A program made the position numbers and the translations under genes. Of a DNA stretch of 64,000 bases, positions 17,676-26,708 are shown piece by piece. The notes under the pieces are model-generated. The model was given only the letters and a program-made list of their open reading frames with translations, was not told where the DNA came from and made no database searches. The DNA is from Variovorax paradoxus. GTDB lineage: Bacteria; Pseudomonadota; Gammaproteobacteria; Burkholderiales; Burkholderiaceae_C. Where the stretch lies: positions 2,418,001-2,482,000 of the forward strand of contig NZ_JAUSXG010000001.1 in NCBI RefSeq assembly GCF_030815855.1. The letters are read 5' to 3'. Each line of letters opens with the position of its first letter. Position 1 is the first letter of the stretch.

Positions 17676-18843
17676 ATGAAAATCGTCAACATCCTCGAGT
17701 CCACGCGGCCCATCAAGTCGGACATCCGCAACGCCTACATCGACTTCTCGAAGATGACCCTGAGCCTCGTGGCGGTGGTCACCGACGTGATCCGCGACGG
17801 CAAGCCGGTGGTGGGCTACGGCTTCAATTCCAACGGCCGCTACGGCCAGGGCGGCCTGATCCGCGAGCGCTTCCTGCCGCGCCTGCTCGAAGCCGAGCCG
17901 GCATCGCTCGTCGACGAGACCGGCGACAACCTCGATCCGCACAAGATCTGGGCCCGCATGATGATCAACGAGAAGCCCGGCGGCCACGGCGAGCGCTCGT
18001 GTGGCCGTGGGCACCATCGACATGGCCGTGTGGGATGCCGTCGCCAAGATTGCCGGCAAGCCGCTGTACCAGCTGCTGGCCGAGCGCTATGGCAGCGGCA
18101 CGCCCGACCCGCGCGTGTTCGTCTACGCCGCGGGCGGCTACTACTATCCCGGCAAGGGCGTCGAAGGCCTGCAGCGCGAGATGACCAGCTATCTGGAACG
18201 CGGCTACTCGGTGGTCAAGATGAAGATCGGCGGCGCCACGCTGGCCGAAGACTGCGAACGCATCGAGTCGGTGCTCAAGATTCTTGGCCCCGGCCAGCAG
18301 CTGGCCGTGGATGCCAACGGCCGCTTCGACCTGAAGACCGCCGTCGACTACGGCCGCGCGCTCTCGCAGTACCCGCTCTTCTGGTACGAGGAAGCCGGCG
18401 ACCCGCTCGACTACGAACTGCAAGCCAGGCTCGGCGAGGTGTACGCCGGCCCCATGGCCACGGGCGAGAACCTGTTCTCGATGCAGGATGCGCGCAACCT
18501 GATCCGCCACGGCGGCATGCGGCCCGACCGCGACTGGCTGCAGTTCGATTGCGCGCTGAGCTACGGCCTGGTCGAGTACCTGCGCACGCTCGACATGCTG
18601 AAGGCCAACGGCTGGTCGCCCTCGCGCTGCATTCCGCATGGCGGCCACCAGATGTCATTGGCCATTGCAGCAGGCCTGGGCCTCGGCGGGAACGAGAGCT
18701 ACCCCGACCTGTTCCAGCCGTATGGTGGCTTTCCCGATGGCGTGAAGGTGCAGAACGGGTACGTCACCTTGCCGCCCCTGCCGGGCATCGGCTTCGAAGG
18801 CAAGGCCGATCTCATCGCCGAGATGCGCGCGCTCGCAAGCTGA
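17676..18843 (+). pseudogene. tarD: D(-)-tartrate dehydratase, disrupted by a single-base frameshift
   Basis: The two halves together match enolase-superfamily D(-)-tartrate dehydratase, which converts D-tartrate to oxaloacetate. The first frame runs MKIVNILESTRPIKSDIRNA to KPGGHGERS at 17999. The second resumes at 18001 with VAVGTIDMAVWDA and goes to the stop at 18843. One extra base, the T at 18000 or a neighbour, separates them. Removing it restores 388 residues, the family length, with the catalytic KMK (VVKMKIGG), AVDANGR, WYEEAGDP, ATGEN and PHGGHQM all intact. Nothing else looks decayed, so this is either a very recent mutation or a sequencing error. Confidence 0.85.
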
Positions 18844-18989
18844 ACTGCTAATACCAATGCACCCATGCCGAACGTCATGGAGTCGAAAGTGGTGCGAATT
18901 TTCCGACACCTCTTGTAGCGTGTTCCGCACGGTGACTGGGGTGCCACCCTGAGCACAAGCCGAAGTTGTTGGGCTAGTATTTCTTTACA

Positions 18990-19229
18990 GTGCCAGCAAC
19001 ACCCAGACCCATCGAATACCTGCTCGAACTCGAGCACGCCAGCTTCCCGGTCCACATCCGGGACCGGGAGGTGATCCAGGCCATTGCGGTTCTGAAGGCG
19101 ATCGGCTGCATCGAGGCGGAAATCTCTCCGCCTCTCGATCTCTGCAGCTCGTTCGAAGACTACGAGTCCGCGGTGGTCAGGCAGATCACGCCGGCGGGGC
19201 GAACTGAACTCGCAGCGGAGTACGGTTAG
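18990..19229 (+). CDS. conserved hypothetical protein, 79 residues
   Basis: A 79-residue protein with a GTG start. It reads as a small conserved protein of a type I associate with Burkholderiales (pattern HIRDREVIQAIAVLKAIGCIEA, ending in VVRQITPAGRTELA), with one predicted helical region and no signal peptide or membrane segment. Function is unknown. It is preceded by an A/T-rich stretch (TAGTATTTCTTTACA) that could hold a promoter, and it is convergent with the thiolase-like gene 19 bp away. Confidence 0.5.
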   Translation: MPATPRPIEYLLELEHASFPVHIRDREVIQAIAVLKAIGCIEAEISPPLDLCSSFEDYESAVVRQITPAGRTELAAEYG

Positions 19230-19248
19230 CGTACCGTCGAGCACCGCT

Positions 19249-20424
19249 TCACAGCGCCTGCGCCAGTCCAAGCACGGCCGTGGCCTGGCTCGACAGCGTG
19301 CCGCCGTTGCCGTGCGCCAGCGCCGTGACAGCGCCGGCCACCTGCCGCTCGCCGCCTTCTCCGCGAAGCTGCCGCACCGCCTCGATCAACGCGAAGATTC
19401 CATACATGCCCGGATGAACGCAAGAGAGCCCGCCGCCGTTGGTGTTGACCGGCAGCCGGCCACCGGGCGCGATGGCGCCGTCGCGCACGAAGGCCCCCCC
19501 CTCGCCCTTGGCGCAGAAGCCCAGGTCTTCAAGAAACAGCAGCACGTTGATCGTGAACGCGTCGTAGAGCTGCACCACGTCGATGTCGCGCGGCGCGAGG
19601 CCCGCCATGCCGAACGCCGCCCGGCCGCTGTCGCGGGCTGCCGTCATCGTCAGGTCATGCATCGACGAAATCTGCCGGTTCCACACGGCCGTGCCGGTGC
19701 CCAGCACATGCACCGGTTCGCGCGGCAAGTCCCGCGCGTGGTCGGCACGCACCAGCACGAAGGCGCCCGCGCCGTCGGTCACGAGGCAACTGTCGCGCAC
19801 GCTCAGCGGGTCGCAGACCATGCGCGCACCAAGCACGTCGTCGATCGACAGCGGGCCGCGCATGAATGCCTCGGGGTTGAGCCGCGCCCAGGCGCGCGCG
19901 GCCACCGCCACCTCGGCCAGGTCGCGCCGCGTGGTGCCGAACTCATGCATGTGGCGCGATGCGGCCAGCGCGTAGGCCGAGAGCGGCTGCATCGGTTCAT
20001 ACGGCGTTTCGTAGGGCTGCGGGTCGAGGAAGCGCCGGCTGGCCACCACTTCCTTGCGCCCGAAGGTGGCCGTGCGCTGCGCGCTTCCGTAGCAGACGAG
20101 CACCGCATTGCACTGGCCGCTGGCCAGGGCCTGCATGGCCGGCAGCAGGTGCGCGATGAAGCTGGAGCCGCCGAGCATCGTGCTGTCGATGTAGCTCGGG
20201 CGGAGGCCGAGGTACTCGATGACCGGCATGGCCCACATCGTTGCGCTTGCGCTGGCGGTGCAGAGTCCGTCGATGTCCTTCATGGCCAGTCCGGCGTCGG
20301 CGACGGCGCGGCGCGCGGCTTCGGCCAGCAGTTCCATGTCGGTGTGGCCGGGGGCCTCGCCGCAGCCGTAGGTGGCCACGCCCGCGATGGCGGCGCTGCC
20401 GCGCAGTTGCTTCAGCGTGGTCAT
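19249..20424 (-). CDS. thiolase-fold protein of Ltp2/SCP2 type lacking the catalytic cysteines
   Basis: A 391-residue thiolase-fold protein. Compared with true SCP2 thiolases the nucleophile position reads STMLGGSS, with Met83 where the catalytic Cys belongs. The C-terminal Cys region reads GNGGTLSSQAT, also without Cys, but the active histidine is kept in GGLSCVHPGMYG. This is the pattern of Ltp2-like proteins, which act as retro-aldolases in steroid side-chain breakdown together with a DUF35 partner. Its ATG overlaps the stop of a DUF35 gene (ATGA at 20421-20424), matching that pairing. Aldolase activity is inference. Confidence 0.8.
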   Translation of the reverse strand: MTTLKQLRGSAAIAGVATYGCGEAPGHTDMELLAEAARRAVADAGLAMKDIDGLCTASASATMWAMPVIEYLGLRPSYIDSTMLGGSSFIAHLLPAMQALASGQCNAVLVCYGSAQRTATFGRKEVVASRRFLDPQPYETPYEPMQPLSAYALAASRHMHEFGTTRRDLAEVAVAARAWARLNPEAFMRGPLSIDDVLGARMVCDPLSVRDSCLVTDGAGAFVLVRADHARDLPREPVHVLGTGTAVWNRQISSMHDLTMTAARDSGRAAFGMAGLAPRDIDVVQLYDAFTINVLLFLEDLGFCAKGEGGAFVRDGAIAPGGRLPVNTNGGGLSCVHPGMYGIFALIEAVRQLRGEGGERQVAGAVTALAHGNGGTLSSQATAVLGLAQAL

Positions 20425-20834
20425 GCGGCGTCTCCCGTGGCGGCGCCGAAAACCACCATGCCGCTGCCGCCCGGCGGCACCACCACGCGCGCCCGCACCC
20501 GCAGGCCGATGCGCACGTCGGCCAACGGCATGCCTTCGACCCGGCTCATCAGGCGCACGCCTTCGTCGAGCTCGACGATGCACACGTTGTAGTCGCCGCC
20601 GGCCTCGGGCTTGCGGCGCACCGTGGTGACGGCATACACGGCGCCGGTGCCGGCGGGCGCCACCATCGCGGGTTCCCCCGCGCCGCAATGCGGGCACAGC
20701 GCCCGCGGAAAGTACACCGCGCGCTGGCAGGCGCCGCAGCGCTGGATGAGAAAGCGGCCCGCGTCCAGCTCGGCCTGGTGGCGCGCCAGCACGCCGGTGG
20801 CGGTAGCTTGTGATGTCGTCGATGAATTCGTCAT
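20421..20834 (-). CDS. Zn-ribbon/OB-fold DUF35 protein
   Basis: A 137-residue protein with an N-terminal rubredoxin-like zinc ribbon (CGACQ then CPHCG, about residues 33-51) and a C-terminal OB-fold (GTGAVYAVTTVRRKPEAGG to RVRARVVVPPGG). DUF35 proteins bind acyl-CoA and form complexes with thiolase-fold partners. It precedes such a partner with a 4-base overlap. Start at 20834 is the first ATG compatible with the family; a GTG at 20864 is also in frame. Confidence 0.85.
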   Translation of the reverse strand: MTNSSTTSQATATGVLARHQAELDAGRFLIQRCGACQRAVYFPRALCPHCGAGEPAMVAPAGTGAVYAVTTVRRKPEAGGDYNVCIVELDEGVRLMSRVEGMPLADVRIGLRVRARVVVPPGGSGMVVFGAATGDAA

Positions 20835-20999
20835 TGAGTCATTGAAATCGCCGGAGTCCGGCACGGGTTGCGTCGAGCATGCCGGCTATGCCCCGTCCGC
20901 GCCATTCGCGATTGCCGAAGGGCCCCCTCGGCGTGGCCGAACCGACCAGACGGTCTGCGCAAATGATTCTTTCTGCCAACGGCTTTCAGGCTTTGTGCC

Positions 21000-21024
21000 A
21001 TGGGCGCGCGAGGCGCCCATTTTT
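21000..21024 (+). terminator. hairpin with T-run upstream of the CoA-transferase gene
   Basis: ATGGGCGC (21000-21007) and GCGCCCAT (21013-21020) form a perfect 8-bp stem with loop GCGAG, immediately followed by TTTTT (21020-21024). This is the structure of a rho-independent terminator reading rightward. It stands 44 bases before the CoA-transferase start with no rightward gene upstream (the DUF35 gene runs left). It may end a short leader or small RNA starting in the preceding 170 bases, or act as an attenuator. Confidence 0.6.
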
Positions 21025-21067
21025 AGACTGCAACGCGCCCGTTCCAAATTCACCCAGGAAAAATTCG

Positions 21068-22237
21068 ATGGAGACAACCGGCGCATCGCGCCCGCCGCTG
21101 GCCGGCATTCGCGTACTCGACCTGACCCGCTTGCTGCCTGGGCCGGTCTGCACGCTGCACCTGGCCGACCTTGGCGCCGAGGTGCTCAAGATCGAGGACA
21201 CGGGCCTTGGCGACTACGCCGCGCCGGCCCTGCGCGCCATGGTCCAGCGCAACAAGAAAGGCATGCGGCTCGACCTGAAGCAAGCCGACGGCGTGGCGCT
21301 GCTGCACCGCCTGGCCGAAACCGCCGACGTGCTGGTCGAAGGCTTCAGGCCGGGCGTGATGGACCGGCTGGGCGTGGGCTATGCCGCCCTTTCCGCGGTG
21401 AACCCGCGCCTGGTCTATTGCAGCATTACCGGCTTTGGGCAGACCGGGCCTTACCGCGACGAGCCGGGGCACGACCTGAACTACTGCGCGCTCAGCGGCG
21501 TCAGCGACCAGATCGGCCGCGACGACGCGGGCCCCGCCCTCTCCAACCTGCCCATCGCCGATTTGCTCGGCGGCTCGATGAACGCAGTGATGGGCATTCT
21601 TGCCGCCTTGTTCGATGCGGCGCGCACCGGCACCGGCCGCCATGTGGACATCTCCATGGCCGACGGCGTGCTGGCGCATGCGCTGGTGCCGCTGGTCACG
21701 CTGGCCACGCAGGGCGCCACGCGCCGCGCGGGCCTCGACAAGCTCAGCGGCGCGCTGCCCTGCTATGCCATGTACCGCACGCAGGACGGGCGGCACCTTT
21801 CGGTCGGCGCGCTCGAATACAAGTTTTGGGAGCGCTTCTGCGACGTGCTCGGCCGGCCCGACCTGAAGCCGATGCACATGCCGCCCGACCGCGCCACCGC
21901 CGAGCGGGTTCGCGCCGACGTGGCGGCTCTTATCGAGGCACGGCCGCTCGCGTACTGGGCCGACGTGTTCCATGGCCGGCAGTGCTGCGTCACGCCCGTG
22001 CTGCGGCTCGAAGAGGCGCTGGTGCACGAGAACTTCATCGCGCGCGGCATGGTGCATCCGCCGGCCGCCGAAGGCGGCGCGCCGCAGCTGGCCTGCCCCG
22101 TGAGGATGACCGGCTTCGAGTTTTCGATCGAGCGGCCGGCGCCCTCGCCGGGCCAGGACACCGACGAGGTGCTCACCGCGCTGGGGCACGACGAAGCCAC
22201 GCGCGCCGACCTGCGCCGGCGCGGCGTGGTGGGCTGA
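21068..22237 (+). CDS. CaiB/BaiF (family III) CoA-transferase
   Basis: A 389-residue family III CoA-transferase. The N-terminus (LAGIRVLDLTRLLPGP, LADLGAEVLKIED) and the catalytic aspartate in DISMADGVLAHAL (about residue 198) are intact. These enzymes move CoA between carboxylic acids or racemise 2-methylacyl-CoAs. Start at 21068 follows CCAGGAAAAATTCG. It is the first rightward gene of the acyl-CoA island and could activate the imported acid or act as a racemase; sequence alone does not separate these. Confidence 0.88.
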   Translation: METTGASRPPLAGIRVLDLTRLLPGPVCTLHLADLGAEVLKIEDTGLGDYAAPALRAMVQRNKKGMRLDLKQADGVALLHRLAETADVLVEGFRPGVMDRLGVGYAALSAVNPRLVYCSITGFGQTGPYRDEPGHDLNYCALSGVSDQIGRDDAGPALSNLPIADLLGGSMNAVMGILAALFDAARTGTGRHVDISMADGVLAHALVPLVTLATQGATRRAGLDKLSGALPCYAMYRTQDGRHLSVGALEYKFWERFCDVLGRPDLKPMHMPPDRATAERVRADVAALIEARPLAYWADVFHGRQCCVTPVLRLEEALVHENFIARGMVHPPAAEGGAPQLACPVRMTGFEFSIERPAPSPGQDTDEVLTALGHDEATRADLRRRGVVG

Positions 22238-22321
22238 GCAGCACGACGCCGCCCGGTGCAGCTGCTCCTAGAATCCCGCCATGCGTGCGCCGAACGGGGC
22301 GCTGCCGCATCCGGAACGTTC

Positions 22322-23359
22322 ATGGCCCCCAGGCAGACACCGACACACAGCACGCGTCACACCATCGGCATCCAGCACGTCGATCAGATCCTGATCGGCG
22401 CGCGTGCGCGGGGCGCCGATGTGGATGCGCTGCTGCAGCGTGCGGGCATCTCGGCGGCGCTGCTCGATGCGCCGCTTTCGCGGGTCACACAGGACCAGTT
22501 CGCGGCCCTCATCTTTGCGCTTCGCCACCGGTTGCGCGATGAGCTGTGGGGCCTGTGCAGCCAGCCGGTACCGACCGGGAGCTTTGCGCAGGCCACGCGC
22601 CTCCTGATCCGCTGCCGCACGCTCGGAGAGGCCCTGACGCTGGGACTGCGCCACTACCGTTTGCTGCTCAGCGATTTCGTGCCGCGCCTGCATGTGCAGC
22701 AAGGCGAGGCCACGTTCGCGCTGGTGCCGCGCGTGCCGCTCACGGCTTCGGTGGCGTACGCCCAGCGGGCGTTCTCTTTTCTTGCCTATGGACTGGTGTC
22801 GTGGCTCGTCGCGCGGCGCGTACCGCTGCTGCAGGTGGACTACCCGCACCAGGACGAGCGCGCCAGCGATGCGCCCGCGTTGTTCCAGGCACCGGTGCGT
22901 TTTGGCACGGGCTGCACCGGCTGGTGCTTCGAGGCGCGCTGGCTCGAACTGCCGGTGGTGCAGAACGAGCAAAGCCTCGAAGAATTTTTGCGTCAGGCAC
23001 CGGCGAGCCTGCTGGTGAAGTACCGCGACCAGACCAGCATGACCGAGCGCATCCGCCGAATCTTGCGTCGTCAGTTGGCCGATGAACTGCCTTCTCTCGA
23101 AGCGGTCGGCAAACAGCTGGCCGTCACGCCGCAGACATTGCGCCGCCGCCTGGCCGAAGAAGGCCAAGGCTACCGTGCCATCAAGGACGACCTGCGGCGC
23201 GATGCCGCCATCGAGTACCTGGCGCGGCCCGAGCTGAACCTGGTCGAAATCGCGCAGCGGCTCGGCTTCTCCGAAGCCAGCACTTTTCACCGCGCCTTCA
23301 AGCACTGGACCGGCGTGGCCCCGGGCGAATACCGAACCACGCGGCTGCGCGAGCACTGA
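22322..23359 (+). CDS. AraC-family transcriptional regulator with arabinose-binding-like N-domain
   Basis: A 345-residue regulator. The N-terminal part (IGIQHVDQILIGARARGADVDALLQ onward) is of the AraC 'Arabinose_bd' class seen in OruR/ArgR-like regulators. The C-terminus carries two HTH units, with LPSLEAVGKQLAVTPQTLRRRL and LVEIAQRLGFSEASTFHRAFKHWTG as the recognition elements. Start at 22322 follows the family's usual short lead. It lies between the CoA-transferase and the receptor/thiolase operon, so it is the probable activator of the island. Confidence 0.88.
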   Translation: MAPRQTPTHSTRHTIGIQHVDQILIGARARGADVDALLQRAGISAALLDAPLSRVTQDQFAALIFALRHRLRDELWGLCSQPVPTGSFAQATRLLIRCRTLGEALTLGLRHYRLLLSDFVPRLHVQQGEATFALVPRVPLTASVAYAQRAFSFLAYGLVSWLVARRVPLLQVDYPHQDERASDAPALFQAPVRFGTGCTGWCFEARWLELPVVQNEQSLEEFLRQAPASLLVKYRDQTSMTERIRRILRRQLADELPSLEAVGKQLAVTPQTLRRRLAEEGQGYRAIKDDLRRDAAIEYLARPELNLVEIAQRLGFSEASTFHRAFKHWTGVAPGEYRTTRLREH

Positions 23360-23458
23360 GCCCGCCGCAGCGGCAGGCTGATCGATCGTGCCAATCCGAA
23401 TCATCGGTTCGGCCATGGGCCGCACGGCACCGTCTCCCTAAACTTTCGTCATCGGTCC

Positions 23459-23471
23459 TGCGAAATTCGCA
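23459..23471. promoter_or_regulatory. palindromic candidate operator before the second Bug gene
   Basis: TGCGAA-A-TTCGCA is a perfect 6-bp dyad around one central base, 80 bases before the receptor start at 23551 and just after the AraC gene. It could bind an activator or repressor of the long operon. No other copy was noticed in this island, so the link to the AraC protein is only positional. Confidence 0.4.
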
Positions 23472-23550
23472 AGGTTCGACATGACACCGGCCACCGCCGG
23501 CGATCGCCCACAGGCAGCGACACAGCGGCCGAAAAAGACAGGAGACAGAG

Positions 23551-24537
23551 ATGACGTATCGCGCTCTTTCCCGCCGCCAGGCCCTTGGCGCACTTGCCGC
23601 ATCGGCCGCGTGCCTTGCCGCCGCGCCGGCGGTCCTGGCCCAGCCGCCCGCCTATCCGCACAAGCCCGTGACGCTGATCCTGCCCTTTCCCGCGGGGGGT
23701 GCCAGCGATGCGCAGATGCGTGCCATTGCATTGGCGCTGGGCAAGGAAATCGGCCAGACGGTTGTGGTGGTCAACCAGGCGGGCCTGGCCGGCACGCTGG
23801 CGCCGGCGGCCATGGCGCGCAACGCGGCACCCGACGGCTACACCATCTCCGTCGCTCCGGCCACGCTGTTTCGCCTGCTGCATCTGCAGAAGGTGAGCTA
23901 CGACCCGGTGACCGACTTCACCTACATCATCAATCTCACGGGCTTCACCAACGGCTTTGTCGTGCGCGACGACGCACCTTGGAAGACGCTGCAAGACCTG
24001 CTCGACGACGCCAAGCGCCGTCCGGGACAGATCAGCTACAGCTCGACCGGCGTGGGCAGCGGCGGCCACATTGCAATGGAACGCCTGTCGCGCGCCACGG
24101 GCCTGAAGTTCAACTTCATTCCGTTCAAGGGCATGGCCGAGGAAACCAGCGCGCTGCTCGGCGGGCATATCGACGTCATCTCCGACCCCGGTTGGGGCGC
24201 GCTGGTCGAGAGCGGCAAGGCCCGCGTGCTCGCCACCCTGGGCGACAAGCGCCTGAAGCGCTGGCCGCAGGTGCCCACGCTGAAGGAAATGGGCCACGAC
24301 ATCACCGTCAATTCGCCGGTCGGCATCGTCGGTCCCAAGGGCATGGACCCGGCGCTGGTGAAGACGCTGCACGACGCATTCCACCGCGCGATGAAAGACC
24401 CGGCGTACCAGCGTGCGCTGGAGCTCTACGACCAGCCCGACCTCTACATGTCGAGCGCGGCGTACCAGCAATACGCCGCCGAGCAGACGGCGCGCGAAAA
24501 GATCTTCATCGAACAGCTCGGCATCAAGCTGCAGTAG
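23551..24537 (+). CDS. Bug-family periplasmic receptor
   Basis: A 328-residue receptor. The twin-arginine-like start (SRRQALGALAAS) and a cleavage site after AVLAQ indicate export. The mature part has PVTLILPFPAGGASD, PDGYTISVAPAT and FIPFKGMAEETSALLGG, as in Bug proteins. It begins the main catabolic operon of the island. It is similar to the receptor at 30463 (shared FNFIPFKG and RLKRWPQVPT/RLKRWPDVPT segments), so the two look like paralogues. No tctAB genes are present. Confidence 0.88.
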   Translation: MTYRALSRRQALGALAASAACLAAAPAVLAQPPAYPHKPVTLILPFPAGGASDAQMRAIALALGKEIGQTVVVVNQAGLAGTLAPAAMARNAAPDGYTISVAPATLFRLLHLQKVSYDPVTDFTYIINLTGFTNGFVVRDDAPWKTLQDLLDDAKRRPGQISYSSTGVGSGGHIAMERLSRATGLKFNFIPFKGMAEETSALLGGHIDVISDPGWGALVESGKARVLATLGDKRLKRWPQVPTLKEMGHDITVNSPVGIVGPKGMDPALVKTLHDAFHRAMKDPAYQRALELYDQPDLYMSSAAYQQYAAEQTAREKIFIEQLGIKLQ

Positions 24538-24582
24538 GCCGCGTCGCCTTTTCTTCTTCCATTCCGTGACCCAGGAAAGACC

Positions 24583-25767
24583 ATGAAACGCAAAGTCATC
24601 GTTGCCGGCGTCGGCATGATTCCCTTCAGCAAACCCGGCAAGAGCGACCCTTACCTCGTGATGGGCGAGCGTGCCGCGCGCCTTGCGCTCGACGATGCAC
24701 GCGTGCCCTATGCCGAAGTGCAGCAGGCCTGCGTGAGCTATGTGTATGGCGACTCGACCGCCGGCCAGGCCGCCATCTACCGTGTCGGCCTCACCGGCGT
24801 GCCGGTGTTCAACCTCAACAACAACTGCTCCAGCGGATCGAGCGCGCTCTTCCTCGCGCGGCAGGCCGTCGAGAGCGGCATGGTCGAATGCGCGCTGGCG
24901 CTGGGCTTCGAGCAGATGGTGCCGGGCGCGCTGAAGGGCGCGTACGACGACCGCCCCTCGCCGATGGCGCGCTTCGCCGAAGAAATGACCGCCCTGCAGG
25001 GCTTCGACCCCGCCGCACCGCGCGCTGCGCAATTCTTCGGCGGCGCCGGGCGCGACTACATGAAGGAATACGGCATCCGCGCCGACACCTTCGGCCGCAT
25101 CTCGGTCAAGGCGCGCCAGCATGCGGCGCGCAACCCGATGGCCGTGTTCCGCGACACCGTCACGCTCGACGAGGTGATGGCCGCGCCGACGGTGTTCGAG
25201 CCGATGACGCGGCTGCAGTGCTGCCCGCCCACCTGCGGCGCCGCCGCGGCCGTGGTGTGCTCGGAAGACTTCGCGCGGCGCCACGGCATCGACACCACGG
25301 TTTCGATTGCCGCGCAAGCCATGACGACCGACAGGCCCAGCACCTTCGACGCCCACGACATGCGCAAGGTGGTCGGCTACGACATGACGGTGGCCGCCGC
25401 CCGGCAGGTGTACGAGGCGGCCGGCATCGGCCCCGAAGACATCGACGTGGTGGAGCTGCACGACTGCTTCACCGCCAATGAGCTCATCACCTACGAAGGG
25501 CTCGGCCTCACGCCCGAAGGCACGGCGGAAAAATTCATTCTCGAAGGCGACAACACTTATGGCGGCCGCGTGGTCACCAATCCGTCCGGCGGGCTGCTTT
25601 CCAAGGGCCATCCCCTCGGTGCGACCGGGTTGGCCCAATGTGCCGAACTCACCTGGCAGCTGCGCGGCCAGGCCGAACAGCGGCAGGTGGAGGGCGCGCG
25701 CCTCGCGCTGCAGCACAACCTTGGGCTGGGCGGCGCCTGCGTGGTCACGCTCTACCAGCGCGCTTGA
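24583..25767 (+). CDS. SCP2-type thiolase (3-ketoacyl-CoA thiolase / lipid-transfer protein)
   Basis: A 394-residue thiolase of the SCP-x/Ltp class. Unlike the protein at 19249 it has a full active site: Cys82 in NNNCSSGSSALF, the histidine in SKGHPLGATG and the final cysteine in GGACVVTLY. The reaction expected is thiolytic cleavage of a branched or bulky 3-ketoacyl-CoA. It lies between a receptor and a MaoC pair in the same operon, so it supplies the thiolase step of the island's beta-oxidation. Confidence 0.88.
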   Translation: MKRKVIVAGVGMIPFSKPGKSDPYLVMGERAARLALDDARVPYAEVQQACVSYVYGDSTAGQAAIYRVGLTGVPVFNLNNNCSSGSSALFLARQAVESGMVECALALGFEQMVPGALKGAYDDRPSPMARFAEEMTALQGFDPAAPRAAQFFGGAGRDYMKEYGIRADTFGRISVKARQHAARNPMAVFRDTVTLDEVMAAPTVFEPMTRLQCCPPTCGAAAAVVCSEDFARRHGIDTTVSIAAQAMTTDRPSTFDAHDMRKVVGYDMTVAAARQVYEAAGIGPEDIDVVELHDCFTANELITYEGLGLTPEGTAEKFILEGDNTYGGRVVTNPSGGLLSKGHPLGATGLAQCAELTWQLRGQAEQRQVEGARLALQHNLGLGGACVVTLYQRA

Positions 25768-25778
25768 GGGGCAGCGGG

Positions 25779-26222
25779 ATGATCGACCGCCGCTTCATCG
25801 GCCACGCCCTCCCCGCCTTCGATGTGCGCGTGGAGGCCGGCCGGCTGCGCTTCTTCGCCAAGGCCACGGGCCAGACCGATCCGCTGTACGTGGATGAAGA
25901 AGCGGCTCGCGCAGCCGGCCTGCCCGGGTTGCTCGTGCCGCCCACATTCCTGTTCTGCCTGGAGATGGATGCGCCCGACCCCGCCGCCATCCGCAACCTG
26001 CTGGGCATGGACTACCGCAGGCTGCTGCACGGCGAGCAGCAGTTCACGTATCACGCCCCGGCGCACGCCGGCGACACGCTGCGCTTCGAGCAACGCATCG
26101 AGGACATCTACGACAAGAAAGGCGGCGCGCTGGAGTTCGTGGTGCGCCGCACGCAGGTACGCAACCAGCGCGATGCGCGCGTAGCCGAACTGCGCGCCGT
26201 GACCGTGCTGCGCAATGCCTGA
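25779..26222 (+). CDS. MaoC-like hotdog protein, FAS1-type N-terminal dehydratase domain
   Basis: A 147-residue hotdog-fold protein (PF13452-like): RFFAKATGQTDPLYVDEEAARAAG, then LLVPPTFLFCLEM. It lacks the full Asp-His hydratase dyad of its neighbour. In characterised systems this kind of protein forms a heterodimer with a second MaoC unit that carries the catalytic residues. Its ATG is 12 bases after the thiolase stop, and the partner starts 21 bases after its own stop. It probably shapes the binding site for a bulky enoyl-CoA. Confidence 0.82.
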   Translation: MIDRRFIGHALPAFDVRVEAGRLRFFAKATGQTDPLYVDEEAARAAGLPGLLVPPTFLFCLEMDAPDPAAIRNLLGMDYRRLLHGEQQFTYHAPAHAGDTLRFEQRIEDIYDKKGGALEFVVRRTQVRNQRDARVAELRAVTVLRNA

Positions 26223-26242
26223 ACGGTTCTGAACGCACCACC

Positions 26243-26677
26243 ATGACCTCGACAACTTCGCACATTCTCCGCTTCGCCGACCTGCAGGTCGGCGATACGC
26301 TGCCCGCGCTCGAACTCGAACCCGTTTCGCGCCTGATGCTCGCGCTGTACTGCGGCGCATCGGGCGACCACAACCCGATTCACGTCGACATCGACTTCGC
26401 ACGCAGCGCCGGGCAGGCCGACGTGTTCGCCCACGGCATGCTGTCGATGGCCTGGCTCGGCCGGCTGCTGACGAACTGGGCGCCGCCCTCGGCGCTGCGC
26501 AGCTACGGCGTGCGCTTTGCGGCCATCACGCACGTGGGCGACCGGGTGCGTTGCGAAGGCCGCGTGGCCGAGAAATTCGAAGTGGGCGGCGAGCGCCGCA
26601 TGCGGCTCGAGCTCTCCACCATCGATCAGAACGGCCAGGTCAAGCTCACGGGCGATGCCGTGGTGGCCCTGCCTTGA
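26243..26677 (+). CDS. MaoC-type enoyl-CoA hydratase
   Basis: A 144-residue R-specific hydratase hotdog domain. The active-site segment GASGDHNPIHVDIDFARSAG has the Asp-x4-His pair, followed by the overhang FAHGMLSMAWLG. Together with the upstream PF13452-like protein it resembles the heteromeric ChsH1/ChsH2 hydratases. Expected reaction: hydration of a 2-enoyl-CoA to a 3-hydroxyacyl-CoA in the cytoplasm. Confidence 0.85.
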   Translation: MTSTTSHILRFADLQVGDTLPALELEPVSRLMLALYCGASGDHNPIHVDIDFARSAGQADVFAHGMLSMAWLGRLLTNWAPPSALRSYGVRFAAITHVGDRVRCEGRVAEKFEVGGERRMRLELSTIDQNGQVKLTGDAVVALP

Positions 26678-26708
26678 TCTCTTCATCTTCCCCAACGCAT
26701 TCCAATCC

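Noticed and set aside
24583..25767. Calling this thiolase and the one at 19249 a duplicated pair
   Set aside because: They differ in all catalytic cysteine positions and belong to different SCP2 subgroups.
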